This document shows, one piece after another, positions 49,150-57,283 of a stretch of DNA of 64,000 nucleotides (position 1 is its first letter; every line of letters begins with the position of its first letter). The DNA lies in contig NZ_RHOM01000005.1 of NCBI RefSeq assembly GCF_003946515.1, positions 1 through 64,000 of the forward strand. The letters are read 5' to 3'. Origin of the DNA: Companilactobacillus zhongbaensis (GTDB lineage Bacteria; Bacillota; Bacilli; Lactobacillales; Lactobacillaceae). A program made the position numbers and the translations under genes. The notes below the pieces were generated by a model. The model saw only the letters and a list, made by a program, of their open reading frames with translations, was not told the origin of the DNA and ran no database searches.

Positions 49150-50589
49150 ATGTCAGATTTACAAAAAGAGAACTTTTCAGAATGGTATTTAACAGCTATT
49201 AAGAATGCCGATTTAATGTCATATTCACCAGTACGTGGATGTATCATTTTTAAGCCAGACGGGTATTCACTATGGGAAAGTATTCAAGCAGAATTTAACA
49301 AGTATCTTGCAACTCAAAAGATCAGAAATGCTTACTTCCCATTGTTGATCCCTAAGCACTTCTTCGAAAAAGAAGAAGAACACATCGAGGGATTTGCTCC
49401 TGAGCTTCCTTGGATGACACAAGTTGGTGACCAAAAGCTTGATGAACCTTATGCTTTGAGACCAACATCAGAAACTATGATCGGTAATGCCTTTAGTGAC
49501 TGGATCAACTCATATCGTGATCTTCCTTATGAGATCAACCAATGGGCTAACGTCTTCAGATGGGAGAAAAAGACTCTACCATTCTTGAGAACTTCAGAAT
49601 TCCTCTGGCAAGAAGGTCATACAGCACACGCAACTGAAGAAGATGCCAGAAAGAGAACAATGTCAGTTCTTGATGCTTATGAAGACTTGATCGTTAACTT
49701 CTTAGCTATTCCTTCATACAAAGGTCAAAAGACACCTTCAGAACGTTTTGCCGGTGCCGTTGATACTTATTCAATTGAAACAATGATGCGTGATGGTAAA
49801 GCCGTTCAAGCTGGTACATCACATTTCTTAGGCCAAAACTTTGCTAAGTCATTTGACATCAAATTCCTTGATAAAGATGACACTCACAAGTACGTATACA
49901 CGACATCATGGGGAATCTCAACTCGTTTGATCGGTGCAACTATCATGGTTCACGGTGACGAAAAGGGAATCGTCTTACCACCTAAGATCGCCCCAACACA
50001 AGTAGCATTGATTCCCGTAGGTCCATGGCAAAAGAATCCTGAGATCATGGAAACTCTTGAAAAAATCAAAGCTAACTTGGAAGCCAAAAATATCCGTGTT
50101 GAAATCGACGATACAGATAACACACCAGGATACAAATTCAACGAATGGGAACAAAAAGGTGTTCCAATGCACGTTGAACTTGGACCTAGAGATATCAAGA
50201 ACTCATCTGCAGTTATTAAGATGCGTGACCTTGATGATAAAGATTCAGTTGCTCTTGATGGCATTGAAGATAAGATCAGTGAAGAACTTGATACAATGCA
50301 AACAAGACTTTTAGAATCAGCAAAAGCCAGAAACAAAGCCAACGAACATTACGATATCGATACTTTGGATGACTTGAAGAAACACATCAATACATGCAAA
50401 GAAAACAACGAAATTCCAGGATTCGTATTGATCGGCTGGGACGGAACAGAAGAGACAGAAGCTAAGATCAAAGAAGAAACAGGCTTCACAACTCGTAACA
50501 TTCCTTTCAACCCACCAATGGAAAAGAAAGTCGATATTGTAAGTGGCAAGCCAGCTAAGTACACAGTATGGATTGCGAGAGCTTATTAG
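49150..50589 (+). CDS. proS: prolyl-tRNA synthetase, archaeal/eukaryotic type
   Basis: A 479-residue class II ProRS of the second type: no YbaK-like editing insert, motif 1 region RNAYFPLLIPKHFFEKE, RPTSETMIGNAFSDWI, motif 2 FRWEKKTLPFLRTSEFLWQEGHT-like loop, and a C-terminal extension ending in VWIARAY, as in archaeal-type enzymes. It charges tRNA-Pro independently of the bacterial-type ProRS at 23714, but is itself controlled by a proline T-box. AGGAGG precedes the ATG. Likely acquired by transfer; possibly an antibiotic-resistant or stress-induced duplicate. Confidence 0.93.
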   Translation: MSDLQKENFSEWYLTAIKNADLMSYSPVRGCIIFKPDGYSLWESIQAEFNKYLATQKIRNAYFPLLIPKHFFEKEEEHIEGFAPELPWMTQVGDQKLDEPYALRPTSETMIGNAFSDWINSYRDLPYEINQWANVFRWEKKTLPFLRTSEFLWQEGHTAHATEEDARKRTMSVLDAYEDLIVNFLAIPSYKGQKTPSERFAGAVDTYSIETMMRDGKAVQAGTSHFLGQNFAKSFDIKFLDKDDTHKYVYTTSWGISTRLIGATIMVHGDEKGIVLPPKIAPTQVALIPVGPWQKNPEIMETLEKIKANLEAKNIRVEIDDTDNTPGYKFNEWEQKGVPMHVELGPRDIKNSSAVIKMRDLDDKDSVALDGIEDKISEELDTMQTRLLESAKARNKANEHYDIDTLDDLKKHINTCKENNEIPGFVLIGWDGTEETEAKIKEETGFTTRNIPFNPPMEKKVDIVSGKPAKYTVWIARAY

Positions 50590-50599
50590 TTTAAGACTG

Positions 50600-50628
50600 A
50601 GCTAGCATTTTTAATGCTAGCTTTTTTT
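50600..50628 (+). terminator. terminator after the archaeal-type ProRS gene
   Basis: AGCTAGCATT-TTT-AATGCTAGCT, then TTTTTT. Confidence 0.9.
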
Positions 50629-50681
50629 ATGTTTGTGTTTGATGTTTTTTGCGGAAGTATGTTGGGTGGAGGTTTGTTCCC
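50629..50681 (-). other. C/A-rich tract on the minus strand, downstream of copy B
   Basis: The plus strand is G/T-rich, so the minus-strand sequence following copy B has very few G. It contains AACCTCCACCCAACATACTTCC, which resembles the AACCACC-TACTACC tail after copies A and C. Confidence 0.5.
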
Positions 50682-50854
50682 GGTCCTGTGGGGGTTCCGG
50701 AAATTGCGCCGTGGAACGCTGCGGGCCAACTTTGAGCTATCCGAAGGAGACCGCTTCGGACATCTCAAAGCTTGACCTTTTCGTAAGCACGGCCCATGCC
50801 GTGCAAACGAAAATTTCGCGGCTGACGGCGAATTTCCTCCACCCCCACAGGACC
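50682..50854 (-). repeat. structured intergenic element, copy B
   Basis: On the minus strand GGTCCTGTGGGGGT (50854-50841) pairs exactly with ACCCCCACAGGACC (50695-50682). Inside lies a GGA (50840-50838) facing GGA (50698-50696), then GGAAATT with AATTTCC (50837-50831 and 50705-50699), then CGCC/GGCG with one bulged base. The GGT-GGA-GG / CC-GGA-ACC core is the same as in copy C. Read in the opposite direction to copy C, so the two face away from each other. Confidence 0.7.
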
Positions 50855-51183
50855 TAAAATCGTACAAAAATCACTTTTTGGTGGGATACGGTACTTATCT
50901 CTATAGTGCAAAACTGTTTTGGTTAGATAGATTGGTTTATTTTTGTTGATTCCTAGGATTCTGCTTTTGGGTACTAATCTTTTCGATTTTTGTGGTGCTA
51001 TATCATCGCTTCTTTGCTTGGTAGGAAAAAATTTGGTTTCGCTTTTGTTTTTTGTTTTTGAACTTTCTGTTTCCAACTAGATTGAGATAGACAAGTGAGA
51101 AATAAGGAGTTGATGCACAGCCAATTTGAACACCCTAGAGTGGAGCCGACTACCCCAAAAAAAGATATTGGTTATCCTCCAAA
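50855..51183. other. gene-free spacer between copies B and C
   Basis: No credible gene. The plus strand is T/G-rich from 50870 to 51080. GAGATAGAC (51084-51092) is shared with the sequence upstream of copy A. No clear promoter seen. Confidence 0.55.
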
Positions 51184-51380
51184 CTAGGTGGAGGGGCGGG
51201 GCGCTATATGGGTTCAGTAGCCAAATTTCACTTGGTAATTTATTGCCTAGTGAAAGACTCGTATTTGAAATGCCCGAGTGAACCTTTCGGATAGTTCAAA
51301 TCGATGTCGGCTACGTTCCAATCCCATATAGCGCCCCGCCCCGGAACCGGCAGTGAACCACCACATCAAACTACTACCTC
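51184..51380 (+). repeat. structured intergenic element, copy C
   Basis: The 20-nt arm 51193-51212 (starts GGGGCGGGGCGC) is the exact reverse complement of 51323-51342. Flanking it are GGA (51190-51192) facing GGA (51343-51345), GGT (51187-51189) pairing with ACC (51346-51348), and CT facing AG. The loop has a TTTCACT/AGTGAAA hairpin. The outer 3' sequence CGGCAGTGAACCACC and the TACTACC tail match copy A. Relative to copy A the helix sequences have changed on both sides while pairing is kept. Confidence 0.7.
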
Positions 51381-51422
51381 TATCCCCACAACAATCAAAA
51401 TATTCCCCAAATTTCATTTATA
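51356..51422 (+). other. G-free C/A-rich tract after copy C
   Basis: Sixty-seven plus-strand bases with no G, C-rich in its first two thirds. Resembles a Rho-utilisation region or an unstructured RNA tail. The remaining stretch to sortase (51423-51560) is AT-rich with no feature I can support. Confidence 0.5.
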
Positions 51423-51560
51423 GTTTTTTATATTTTGATATACTAATTAAGTAACAAAACAAAACCACTACCCGAAATGTTTTTCGCTTAACTTATGATA
51501 ACTAATGCTTTATTATAAGAATAAATTCGATAACTATGGATAGGATCGAGAAGGATACAT

Positions 51561-52223
51561 ATGAAGAAATTTTTTTCAATAACTGGGATCGTGCTGCTTT
51601 TTATTGTTGCTTTAGGGCTGATTTTTAACGAACCGTTGAAGCAATTTGCAGTCAGTCACATGTCTAATCGCTACTTGACTTCTTTGACGGCTGATGACGT
51701 GAAGAGAAATCAAAATAAAAAGGCTGAATATGATTTTAAAAAGGTCAAACCTATTTCGGCTTCGCAAGTTGCTAAGGCTTCGATCAATAATAATGCAATT
51801 ACCATCGGGAAGATGTCGGTTCCTTCTGTCGACTTGTATTTGCCGATTGTTAAGGGATTGAGTGATGATGCATTATCGACTGGTGGTGGCACTATGAAGC
51901 CTGATCAGAAGATGGGGAAGGGTAATTATGCTTTAGCTGGTCATTACATGACTAATAAAGGTGTGCTTTTCTCCAGATTGGAAAATGTGCAACTCGGCGA
52001 TCTTGCTTACATTACTAATATGAAGAAAGTTTATACTTACAAGATTTACTACAAGAAAGTTGTACCACCAACTGCGGTATATATGATCGATGATTCTCCA
52101 GGCAAGAAGTTGCTGACATTGATCACTTGTGCTGACGGTGGGACTAACCGTTGGGCAATTCAAGCTTCACTAATTAAAACGCAAAAAGCTAATTCGAAAA
52201 CATTAGATGTATTTTCAAAATAA
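51561..52223 (+). CDS. srtA: class A sortase
   Basis: Membrane transpeptidase that anchors LPXTG proteins to the wall. The 220-residue protein has one N-terminal membrane helix (ITGIVLLFIVALGLIF), and the catalytic triad is His128 (LAGHYM), Cys190 (TLITCADGG) and Arg197 (TNRWAI). Length and motifs are those of housekeeping SrtA. No LPXTG protein is encoded in this window. GAGAAGGA precedes the ATG. Confidence 0.93.
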   Translation: MKKFFSITGIVLLFIVALGLIFNEPLKQFAVSHMSNRYLTSLTADDVKRNQNKKAEYDFKKVKPISASQVAKASINNNAITIGKMSVPSVDLYLPIVKGLSDDALSTGGGTMKPDQKMGKGNYALAGHYMTNKGVLFSRLENVQLGDLAYITNMKKVYTYKIYYKKVVPPTAVYMIDDSPGKKLLTLITCADGGTNRWAIQASLIKTQKANSKTLDVFSK

Positions 52224-52244
52224 GTCGCAAGGCTTATTTTTTTT
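52223..52244 (+). terminator. srtA terminator
   Basis: AAGTC-GCAA-GGCTT followed by ATTTTTTTT; short stem but a good T tract. Confidence 0.65.
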
Positions 52245-52254
52245 GCTGATTAAT

Positions 52255-52263
52255 TGTTATAAT
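52255..52263 (+). promoter_or_regulatory. recJ promoter (extended -10)
   Basis: TGT-TATAAT (52255-52263). An ATG at 52262 overlaps this -10, which argues that translation of recJ begins downstream. Confidence 0.6.
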
Positions 52264-52285
52264 GTACAAGTTAGTAGGTGATGTA

Positions 52286-54598
52286 TTGGTTTCTATAAAG
52301 TGGACAAAACGCGACAGTCCAACAAAAGAACAAATTAGCGCGTTTGCGCAAGAAAATAATCTATCAAATATCGTGGCGGAATTAATGCTCGAACGGGGAT
52401 TTAGTGATCCGATCCAGATCCAAGAATTTTTGCATCCGGATGTTTCAGGGTTGCAAGATCCTTTTGCTTTGCACGATATGGACAAGGCCTTAGAGACCTT
52501 GGATGAAGTCATGCAACGCGAAGGGAAAATCGCCATTTATGGTGATTACGATGCCGATGGTGTCACTAGCGCTTCGATCATGAAACTCACCCTCAAAAAA
52601 ATGGGGGCTGATCCGATCGTCTTTATACCTAATCGTTTCAAAGATGGCTATGGTCCTAATTTAGATGAATATAAGAAGTTAGTAGAAGAAAAGCATATCG
52701 ATCTTTTGATCACCGTCGATAACGGGGTCAGTGGTAAAGATCAAATTAAGTATTTAAAAGATAATGATGTCAAAGTTATCGTAACTGATCACCATGATCT
52801 GCCAGATGAATTGCCAGACGCTGATGCCGTAGTTCATCCTCGGATTCCTGGTTCTGAATATCCTTGTCCTTATTTATCGGGTGCTGGAGTGGCATTTAAG
52901 GTTGCTGATGCCCTGTTAGGTGACGATGCCTTAGAGTTTGTCGACTTAGCAGCAATCGGGACTGTAGCTGATTCTGTGGCCGTTTTAGGTGAAAACCGGG
53001 TTATCGTTTCCGAAGGATTGAAACGGATGAAAGCTAATGGCCATCTAGGTATTTTGGCTTTGGCTGATAAGTGCAATATTGATCTTGGTAAAATCTCTGA
53101 AGACGAAATAGCCTTCACGATCGCACCACGATTAAATGCTATTGGTCGATTAGATGATGCAACTTCTGCTATGGAATTGTTGACGACTAGTGATGCGACT
53201 TTAGCAAAAGATATTGTCGATGAGACCGAAGATATCAATGCTAAACGCCAAGAATTGGTTTTAGAAGCATATAATGATTCGCAGGACCAAATCGAAGAAC
53301 AAGCAGAAAATGGAGTTCTGGTCTTGACTAGTGACAAGTGGCACCAAGGAATTCTAGGGATCGTCGCGAGTCGTGTCGTTGAACAAACGCATAAGCCAAC
53401 GATGGTTTTGCGTTATGATCCCGATGCTGAAATGTACAAAGGTTCTGGGAGAAGTCCGGAAGGATTTAACTTATTTGATGCTTTGAATGCACACAACCAA
53501 CTTTTTGCCGGTTTTGGTGGACACGCTCAAGCTTGTGGTTTTTCTATTGAGGAGCCACAACTTAACCAGTTGATTCCTGAACTACAGGAAGAGCCTGCCA
53601 AGCAAGATTTTGACCCCCAAAGCGCTGTCGAAAAAAATTATGATTTAGATATGGATATTTCTCAGTTCAGTTTTGACTTGATCACGCAGATCGATCAATT
53701 GGCTCCGTTTGGGATGAATAACCCTAAACCGATCATTAAAGTCAGCAATGTTAGCTTGACGAATAATAAAGCTGTCGGAAAAGATCAGTCGCATTTGAAG
53801 ACAACTATTGCTGATCGATCACATCAAATACCGGCTATTGGATTCCGGCTTTTTGCAAAAGGGCAGTCGATCCAAAATAGTCTGTGCAACGTTTATGGTC
53901 AGCTGAATATTAACGAATGGCGTGGCAAGAAGACATTGCAGATGATGTTGTCGGATTTTGAAGTGTCACCAGAAGCTCAGGCCATTGATCAATTGCAGTC
54001 GATCTATATCGATTATCGAAACAAGCAATTGACGAAACCGTTGATGGAGCGTTTTGATAGTATTGTTTGCTTTAATCAAGCATATTTTGACATGCTTAAT
54101 CGTCACAATTTGAACGTTAAGGTTATCATGTACACCGATAATTGTGATGGCGAGAATGTTTTGATCTATGATCGTCCACATGATCTAAAATTTTTCCAAG
54201 AGTTTTTGGCCAACAACAAGACTGCTCATACCGCGCTTTACTTGCATACTAGTCTGACTAGTGGCTATTTGCGTCCGGATGTCGTAGGGATGAAACAGTT
54301 CTTGAAATACTTATATTCACACGAAAACTTACAAGTTTCGGACATGCCGACCGTGGCACAATATTTGAAAATCGATAAAAATGACATTGATTTCTATTTA
54401 AATGTGTTTTTTGAGTTGAATTTTGTTAAAATGGTAAATGGCTTTGTTAAAAGAGCAGAAGTATCGCAACAACGTGAATTAATCGAATCTCCAACTTATA
54501 TGAAACGGTTACAACGTAACGATGTTGAAAAAATACTAATTGAGTCTAATTTTGACAGTTTGTTGAACTGGATCAGTGAGTACGACTGTCACAATTAG
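52286..54598 (+). CDS. recJ: single-stranded-DNA exonuclease RecJ
   Basis: 5'-3' exonuclease in recombination and mismatch repair. The 770-residue protein (start TTG 52286, 5 nt after AGGTG) has the DHH motifs AIYGDYDADGVTSASI (about residue 82), LITVDNGVSG and VTDHHDLPDELP, then the DHHA1 region with GSGRSPEGFNLFDAL and GFGGHAQACGFSI, followed by the OB domain and a C-terminal Firmicute extension. Typical neighbour: apt. Confidence 0.95.
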   Translation: MVSIKWTKRDSPTKEQISAFAQENNLSNIVAELMLERGFSDPIQIQEFLHPDVSGLQDPFALHDMDKALETLDEVMQREGKIAIYGDYDADGVTSASIMKLTLKKMGADPIVFIPNRFKDGYGPNLDEYKKLVEEKHIDLLITVDNGVSGKDQIKYLKDNDVKVIVTDHHDLPDELPDADAVVHPRIPGSEYPCPYLSGAGVAFKVADALLGDDALEFVDLAAIGTVADSVAVLGENRVIVSEGLKRMKANGHLGILALADKCNIDLGKISEDEIAFTIAPRLNAIGRLDDATSAMELLTTSDATLAKDIVDETEDINAKRQELVLEAYNDSQDQIEEQAENGVLVLTSDKWHQGILGIVASRVVEQTHKPTMVLRYDPDAEMYKGSGRSPEGFNLFDALNAHNQLFAGFGGHAQACGFSIEEPQLNQLIPELQEEPAKQDFDPQSAVEKNYDLDMDISQFSFDLITQIDQLAPFGMNNPKPIIKVSNVSLTNNKAVGKDQSHLKTTIADRSHQIPAIGFRLFAKGQSIQNSLCNVYGQLNINEWRGKKTLQMMLSDFEVSPEAQAIDQLQSIYIDYRNKQLTKPLMERFDSIVCFNQAYFDMLNRHNLNVKVIMYTDNCDGENVLIYDRPHDLKFFQEFLANNKTAHTALYLHTSLTSGYLRPDVVGMKQFLKYLYSHENLQVSDMPTVAQYLKIDKNDIDFYLNVFFELNFVKMVNGFVKRAEVSQQRELIESPTYMKRLQRNDVEKILIESNFDSLLNWISEYDCHN

Positions 54599-54617
54599 AT
54601 TGAACGGAGAATGAAAG

Positions 54618-55136
54618 ATGGATATTGATTTTAAGAAATATGTTGCCAACGTTCCCGATTTTCCGGAACCTGGTGTCTTATTTCGAGACATTTCACCACT
54701 AATGCTGGACGGAGAGGCATACGGTGCCGCAACTGATGAAATTGTTGACTACGCAAAGAGTCGTGGTGCAGAAATGATTGCCGGTCCAGAAGCACGTGGA
54801 TTCATCGTGGGATGTCCTGTAGCTTACAAATTAGGTGTTGGATTTGCTCCAGCTCGTAAGAAGGGCAAGCTTCCTAGAGAAACAGTTTCAGTAACTTATG
54901 ACCTAGAATATGGTCAAGGATCATTATGGATGCAAAAAGACGCTGTCAAACCTGGTCAAAAAGTCCTCGTAGTAGATGACTTGATGGCAACAGGAGGCAC
55001 ACTAGCAGCTACTATCAAACTAGTTGAACAACTAGGTGGTATCGTAGTTGGAACAGCATTCTTGATCGAACTAAAAGATCTACATGGCCGCGACAAAATA
55101 AAAGGCTATGACATGTTTACATTGATGCAGTATTAA
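54618..55136 (+). CDS. apt: adenine phosphoribosyltransferase
   Basis: Salvages adenine with PRPP to give AMP. The 172-residue protein has [47 protein letters not shown] and the PRPP loop [21 protein letters not shown] precedes the ATG. Its 3' third is T-poor in codon choice, like the ends of purD and dnaJ. A hairpin and a tRNA gene follow within 33 nt. Confidence 0.96.
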   Translation: MDIDFKKYVANVPDFPEPGVLFRDISPLMLDGEAYGAATDEIVDYAKSRGAEMIAGPEARGFIVGCPVAYKLGVGFAPARKKGKLPRETVSVTYDLEYGQGSLWMQKDAVKPGQKVLVVDDLMATGGTLAATIKLVEQLGGIVVGTAFLIELKDLHGRDKIKGYDMFTLMQY

Positions 55137-55147
55137 TATTAAAATAG

Positions 55148-55165
55148 AAGGTAGCGATACCTTCA
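55148..55165 (+). other. small hairpin between apt and tRNA-Ser
   Basis: GAAGGTA-GCGA-TACCTTC, a perfect 7-bp stem with no T run. Could be an RNA-processing signal in an apt-tRNA transcript. Confidence 0.5.
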
Positions 55166-55169
55166 TCAT

Positions 55170-55257
55170 GGTGAGTTGGCAGAGTGGTAATGCACCGGAC
55201 TCGAAATCCGGCGAACCGGTTAATACCGGCGCGCAGGTTCAAATCCTGTACTCACCT
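55170..55257 (+). tRNA. tRNA-Ser (anticodon CGA)
   Basis: Acceptor GGTGAGT pairs with ACTCACC (55250-55256); anticodon stem CCGGA/TCCGG with loop CTCGAAA, anticodon CGA at 55202-55204; long variable arm ACCGGT/ACCGG as in serine tRNAs; T arm around TTCAAAT. It reads UCG. No CCA is encoded, and the base at the discriminator position is T rather than the usual G. The 3' end adjoins what may be an old integration site. Confidence 0.92.
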
Positions 55258-55273
55258 TATATAGCACTTTTGG

Positions 55274-55296
55274 GAGTTCCTACGGGAACTCTTTTT
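55274..55296 (+). terminator. tRNA-Ser terminator
   Basis: GAGTTCC-TACG-GGAACTC, then TTTTT. Confidence 0.85.
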
Positions 55297-55302
55297 GTTT
55301 AG

Positions 55303-55430
55303 TTAAATGTTGATATGACGGCGTTTATAGGCGTTTTTGAAATTTATAAGTGTTCCCGGAAATTCCCGAGTTTTGAAAATTTGTTGACCAAATATTGACC
55401 AATTGACCAATTTTGACAAAAGTGGTCACC
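55303..55430 (-). pseudogene. possible integrase C-terminal remnant
   Basis: The minus strand carries 42 open codons ending at TAA (55305-55303) and reading ...FGQQIFKTREFPGTLIN then KNAYKRRHINI. Its position directly behind a tRNA gene, and three TTGACCAA-type repeats (55384-55410), suggest the tail of a tyrosine integrase left after decay or excision of an element. No catalytic residues remain, so the call is an inference. Confidence 0.3.
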
Positions 55431-55433
55431 AAA

Positions 55434-55478
55434 AACGCTGTACTCGTTGACAGACAATAGGTACAGCGTTATTTTTTT
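55434..55478. terminator. terminator-like hairpin
   Basis: AACGCTGTAC pairs with GTACAGCGTT around 17 nt, followed by ATTTTTTT on the plus strand. Confidence 0.75.
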
Positions 55479-55618
55479 GTTCAATGATCTTTCTATTAGT
55501 CCGAGCATTTTTTGTTTCTAAATCATTCAAATATAAATACTTATCAATATAATAATTCTTTTATAATTACATATAACATGATATATTTTATGTGAAGAAA
55601 AGAGAGGAGATGTTTACA

Positions 55619-56008
55619 ATGTTTAAAAGTGCTTTACTAGCTAGTTTGACCGTTTTATTATCAGTTGGATCACTTGGATTTTTGGAGAATTCACAAAAGG
55701 TTGAAGCAGATTCTGCCACAGAAATCAGCTACAATAATCAACTGCCAGCATGGACGAATACAAACATTAAGGCAGTAGTAACTGTGAACAACCATCAAGG
55801 TGCACATTTATATGATGCAGATGGTAAGATCATCCCCAATAGAAGATTAGCTCCCTGGAGTGGTTGGTATACTGATATCGCACGTGTAGCAAATGAAAAG
55901 AGTAATGTTAGTAATCCAGTAAAGAAGGGGACTTACTATAGAGTGTCGACTAACGAATATGTCCGTGGCGAAGATGTTGTTCGACCTGTTTATAATCAGG
56001 CACGATAG
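55619..56008 (+). CDS. small secreted SLAP-domain-like protein
   Basis: A 129-residue protein with signal peptide MFKSALLASLTVLLSVGSLG and probable cleavage near VEA-DSA. The mature part is one SLAP-type domain: VVTVNNHQGAHLYDADGKII, then PNRRLAPWSGWYTD, and YYRVSTNEYVRGEDV at the end, as in lactobacillus S-layer-associated proteins that bind the wall non-covalently. The start is the ATG 9 nt after AGGAG; an in-frame ATG three codons upstream overlaps the Shine-Dalgarno. It lies next to a tRNA gene in an accessory stretch. Confidence 0.75.
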   Translation: MFKSALLASLTVLLSVGSLGFLENSQKVEADSATEISYNNQLPAWTNTNIKAVVTVNNHQGAHLYDADGKIIPNRRLAPWSGWYTDIARVANEKSNVSNPVKKGTYYRVSTNEYVRGEDVVRPVYNQAR

Positions 56009-56035
56009 AATATTTCAATAAATTTACAAGCATAT

Positions 56036-56087
56036 AAAAAATGTCTGATGTAATTATCTTGTCCTAATTACATCAGACATTTTTTAT
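56036..56087. terminator. strong bidirectional terminator
   Basis: ATGTCTGATGTAATTA pairs perfectly with TAATTACATCAGACAT around TCTTGTCC, flanked by A and T runs. Confidence 0.92.
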
Positions 56088-56435
56088 ACAACGTTATTAT
56101 TGTAAAAACATACTATAATATTGTTTTATGATAATAATGAATAAAGATTAGTACATATTTTATTAGTTTTGACAAAAATAAAACATTGACTTCAAAGATA
56201 TTTGTGAATCATCATTATGTGTGATGGAAATCTTTTTCAATACTATTTTATATATGAATATTTATTTAAAAGTTATTTTAAAATAAAATGAATGTAAAAA
56301 TGGTGTAAATTTTTACTTATAATAATATTAGGAAAAAAATTATGGTATTGCTTATTAAATCCTCAAAATTTAATATCAAATTATGCATTTATCGTTAATT
56401 ATTTAATGCATATATTCGTTTGGAGGGTGATCATA
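56088..56435 (+). other. AT-rich upstream region of the second SLAP gene
   Basis: About 350 bp with no gene. A TATAAT at 56318-56323 with a weak TGTAAA 18 nt upstream is the best promoter candidate, which would leave a leader of about 110 nt. Confidence 0.4.
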
Positions 56436-57134
56436 GTGAAAAAAAATACATTTATCGGATCGATAGCTTCTGTGTTATTTGTGTTGTCATCAAGTGCCAT
56501 GTCGGGAACAGTATTGGCAGCCAATGATTATCAATCATATTTTGATGATGGAGGTGTTACTATAACAGATTCTGATGTTGGTGCAGATTCAATAATGGAT
56601 ATCCCAAATAATGATCCTAGAAACTGGCATTTTACAGAGATCAAGGGGATAGTTACTGCGGATCACGATGCTCCGTTATATGATGATAATGGAACTAAAA
56701 TTCCTGATCGGACAGTTTCTGCTAAAAGTTCTTGGGCTGTTGATGGTTCCAAAAAAAATGACTTTACAAATGAACAGAGATTTCGAATTTCCGCTCATGA
56801 ATGGATAAGTGAAAATGATGCAGGATTTCACGAAACCCATACTCTGAGCAAAGTAAAGAGAACGCCATTTGTTAATATTAAAGTCGATACCGATGGACGA
56901 ACGACAGTTCATTTAAAACCTGGTAAAAATTACGATTTGTATAAATCAGATGGGACATTATCAAATAGAAAATTAGCAGGTGGTACTGACTGGTTTTCTG
57001 ATGAGTCTGCAGAAGAACCTGGTGAACTAGTAGATAATCAATATCCAACACAATATTTAAGAGTTTCCACCGATGAATGGGTACTTTGGAATCCGTCTAA
57101 TGGTGTAGACATGGAATTCGCACCATTTCTTTAA
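56436..57134 (+). CDS. secreted protein with two SLAP-like domains
   Basis: A 232-residue product starting at GTG 56436, 8 nt after GGAGGG. Signal peptide MKKNTFIGSIASVLFVLSSS with cleavage near VLA-AND. Two repeats resemble the domain of the preceding gene: GIVTADHDAPLYDDNGTKIP with RFRISAHEWISE, and KPGKNYDLYKSDGTLSNRKL with YLRVSTDEWVLW. Likely a paralogue of the 55619 gene. Predicted surface protein; role unknown. Confidence 0.72.
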   Translation: MKKNTFIGSIASVLFVLSSSAMSGTVLAANDYQSYFDDGGVTITDSDVGADSIMDIPNNDPRNWHFTEIKGIVTADHDAPLYDDNGTKIPDRTVSAKSSWAVDGSKKNDFTNEQRFRISAHEWISENDAGFHETHTLSKVKRTPFVNIKVDTDGRTTVHLKPGKNYDLYKSDGTLSNRKLAGGTDWFSDESAEEPGELVDNQYPTQYLRVSTDEWVLWNPSNGVDMEFAPFL

Positions 57135-57168
57135 TTTCGTACTAAATGAAATATGTTATTAAGAACTG

Positions 57169-57219
57169 AAGTGCCCCATAAATGTCAGAGTTATGTCTAA
57201 CATTTATGGGGCACTTTGT
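57169..57219. terminator. bidirectional terminator between convergent genes
   Basis: Perfect 17-bp inverted repeat AAGTGCCCCATAAATGT / ACATTTATGGGGCACTT (57169-57185 and 57200-57216). It can serve the SLAP gene on the plus strand and the membrane-protein operon on the minus strand. Confidence 0.8.
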
Positions 57220-57283
57220 ATGTCTGGATTGATTCATGTTTACGTTATTAATTTTTCATTTCAAAAAGATAAACTGATGATCT

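Noticed and set aside
50586-51076. Open frames of 74-103 codons over copy B and the B-C spacer
   Set aside because: They overlap the paired arms or the compositionally biased spacer, have low-complexity Lys/Thr-rich products and lack Shine-Dalgarno sites.
52262-52285. ATG start for recJ at 52262
   Set aside because: It overlaps the -10 element, so it would not be in the transcript; TTG 52286 has a Shine-Dalgarno.
55384-55410. Repeated TTGACCAA as a possible small CRISPR array
   Set aside because: Only three short copies, spacers of a few bases, no cas genes. Better explained as a repeat at a former integration site.
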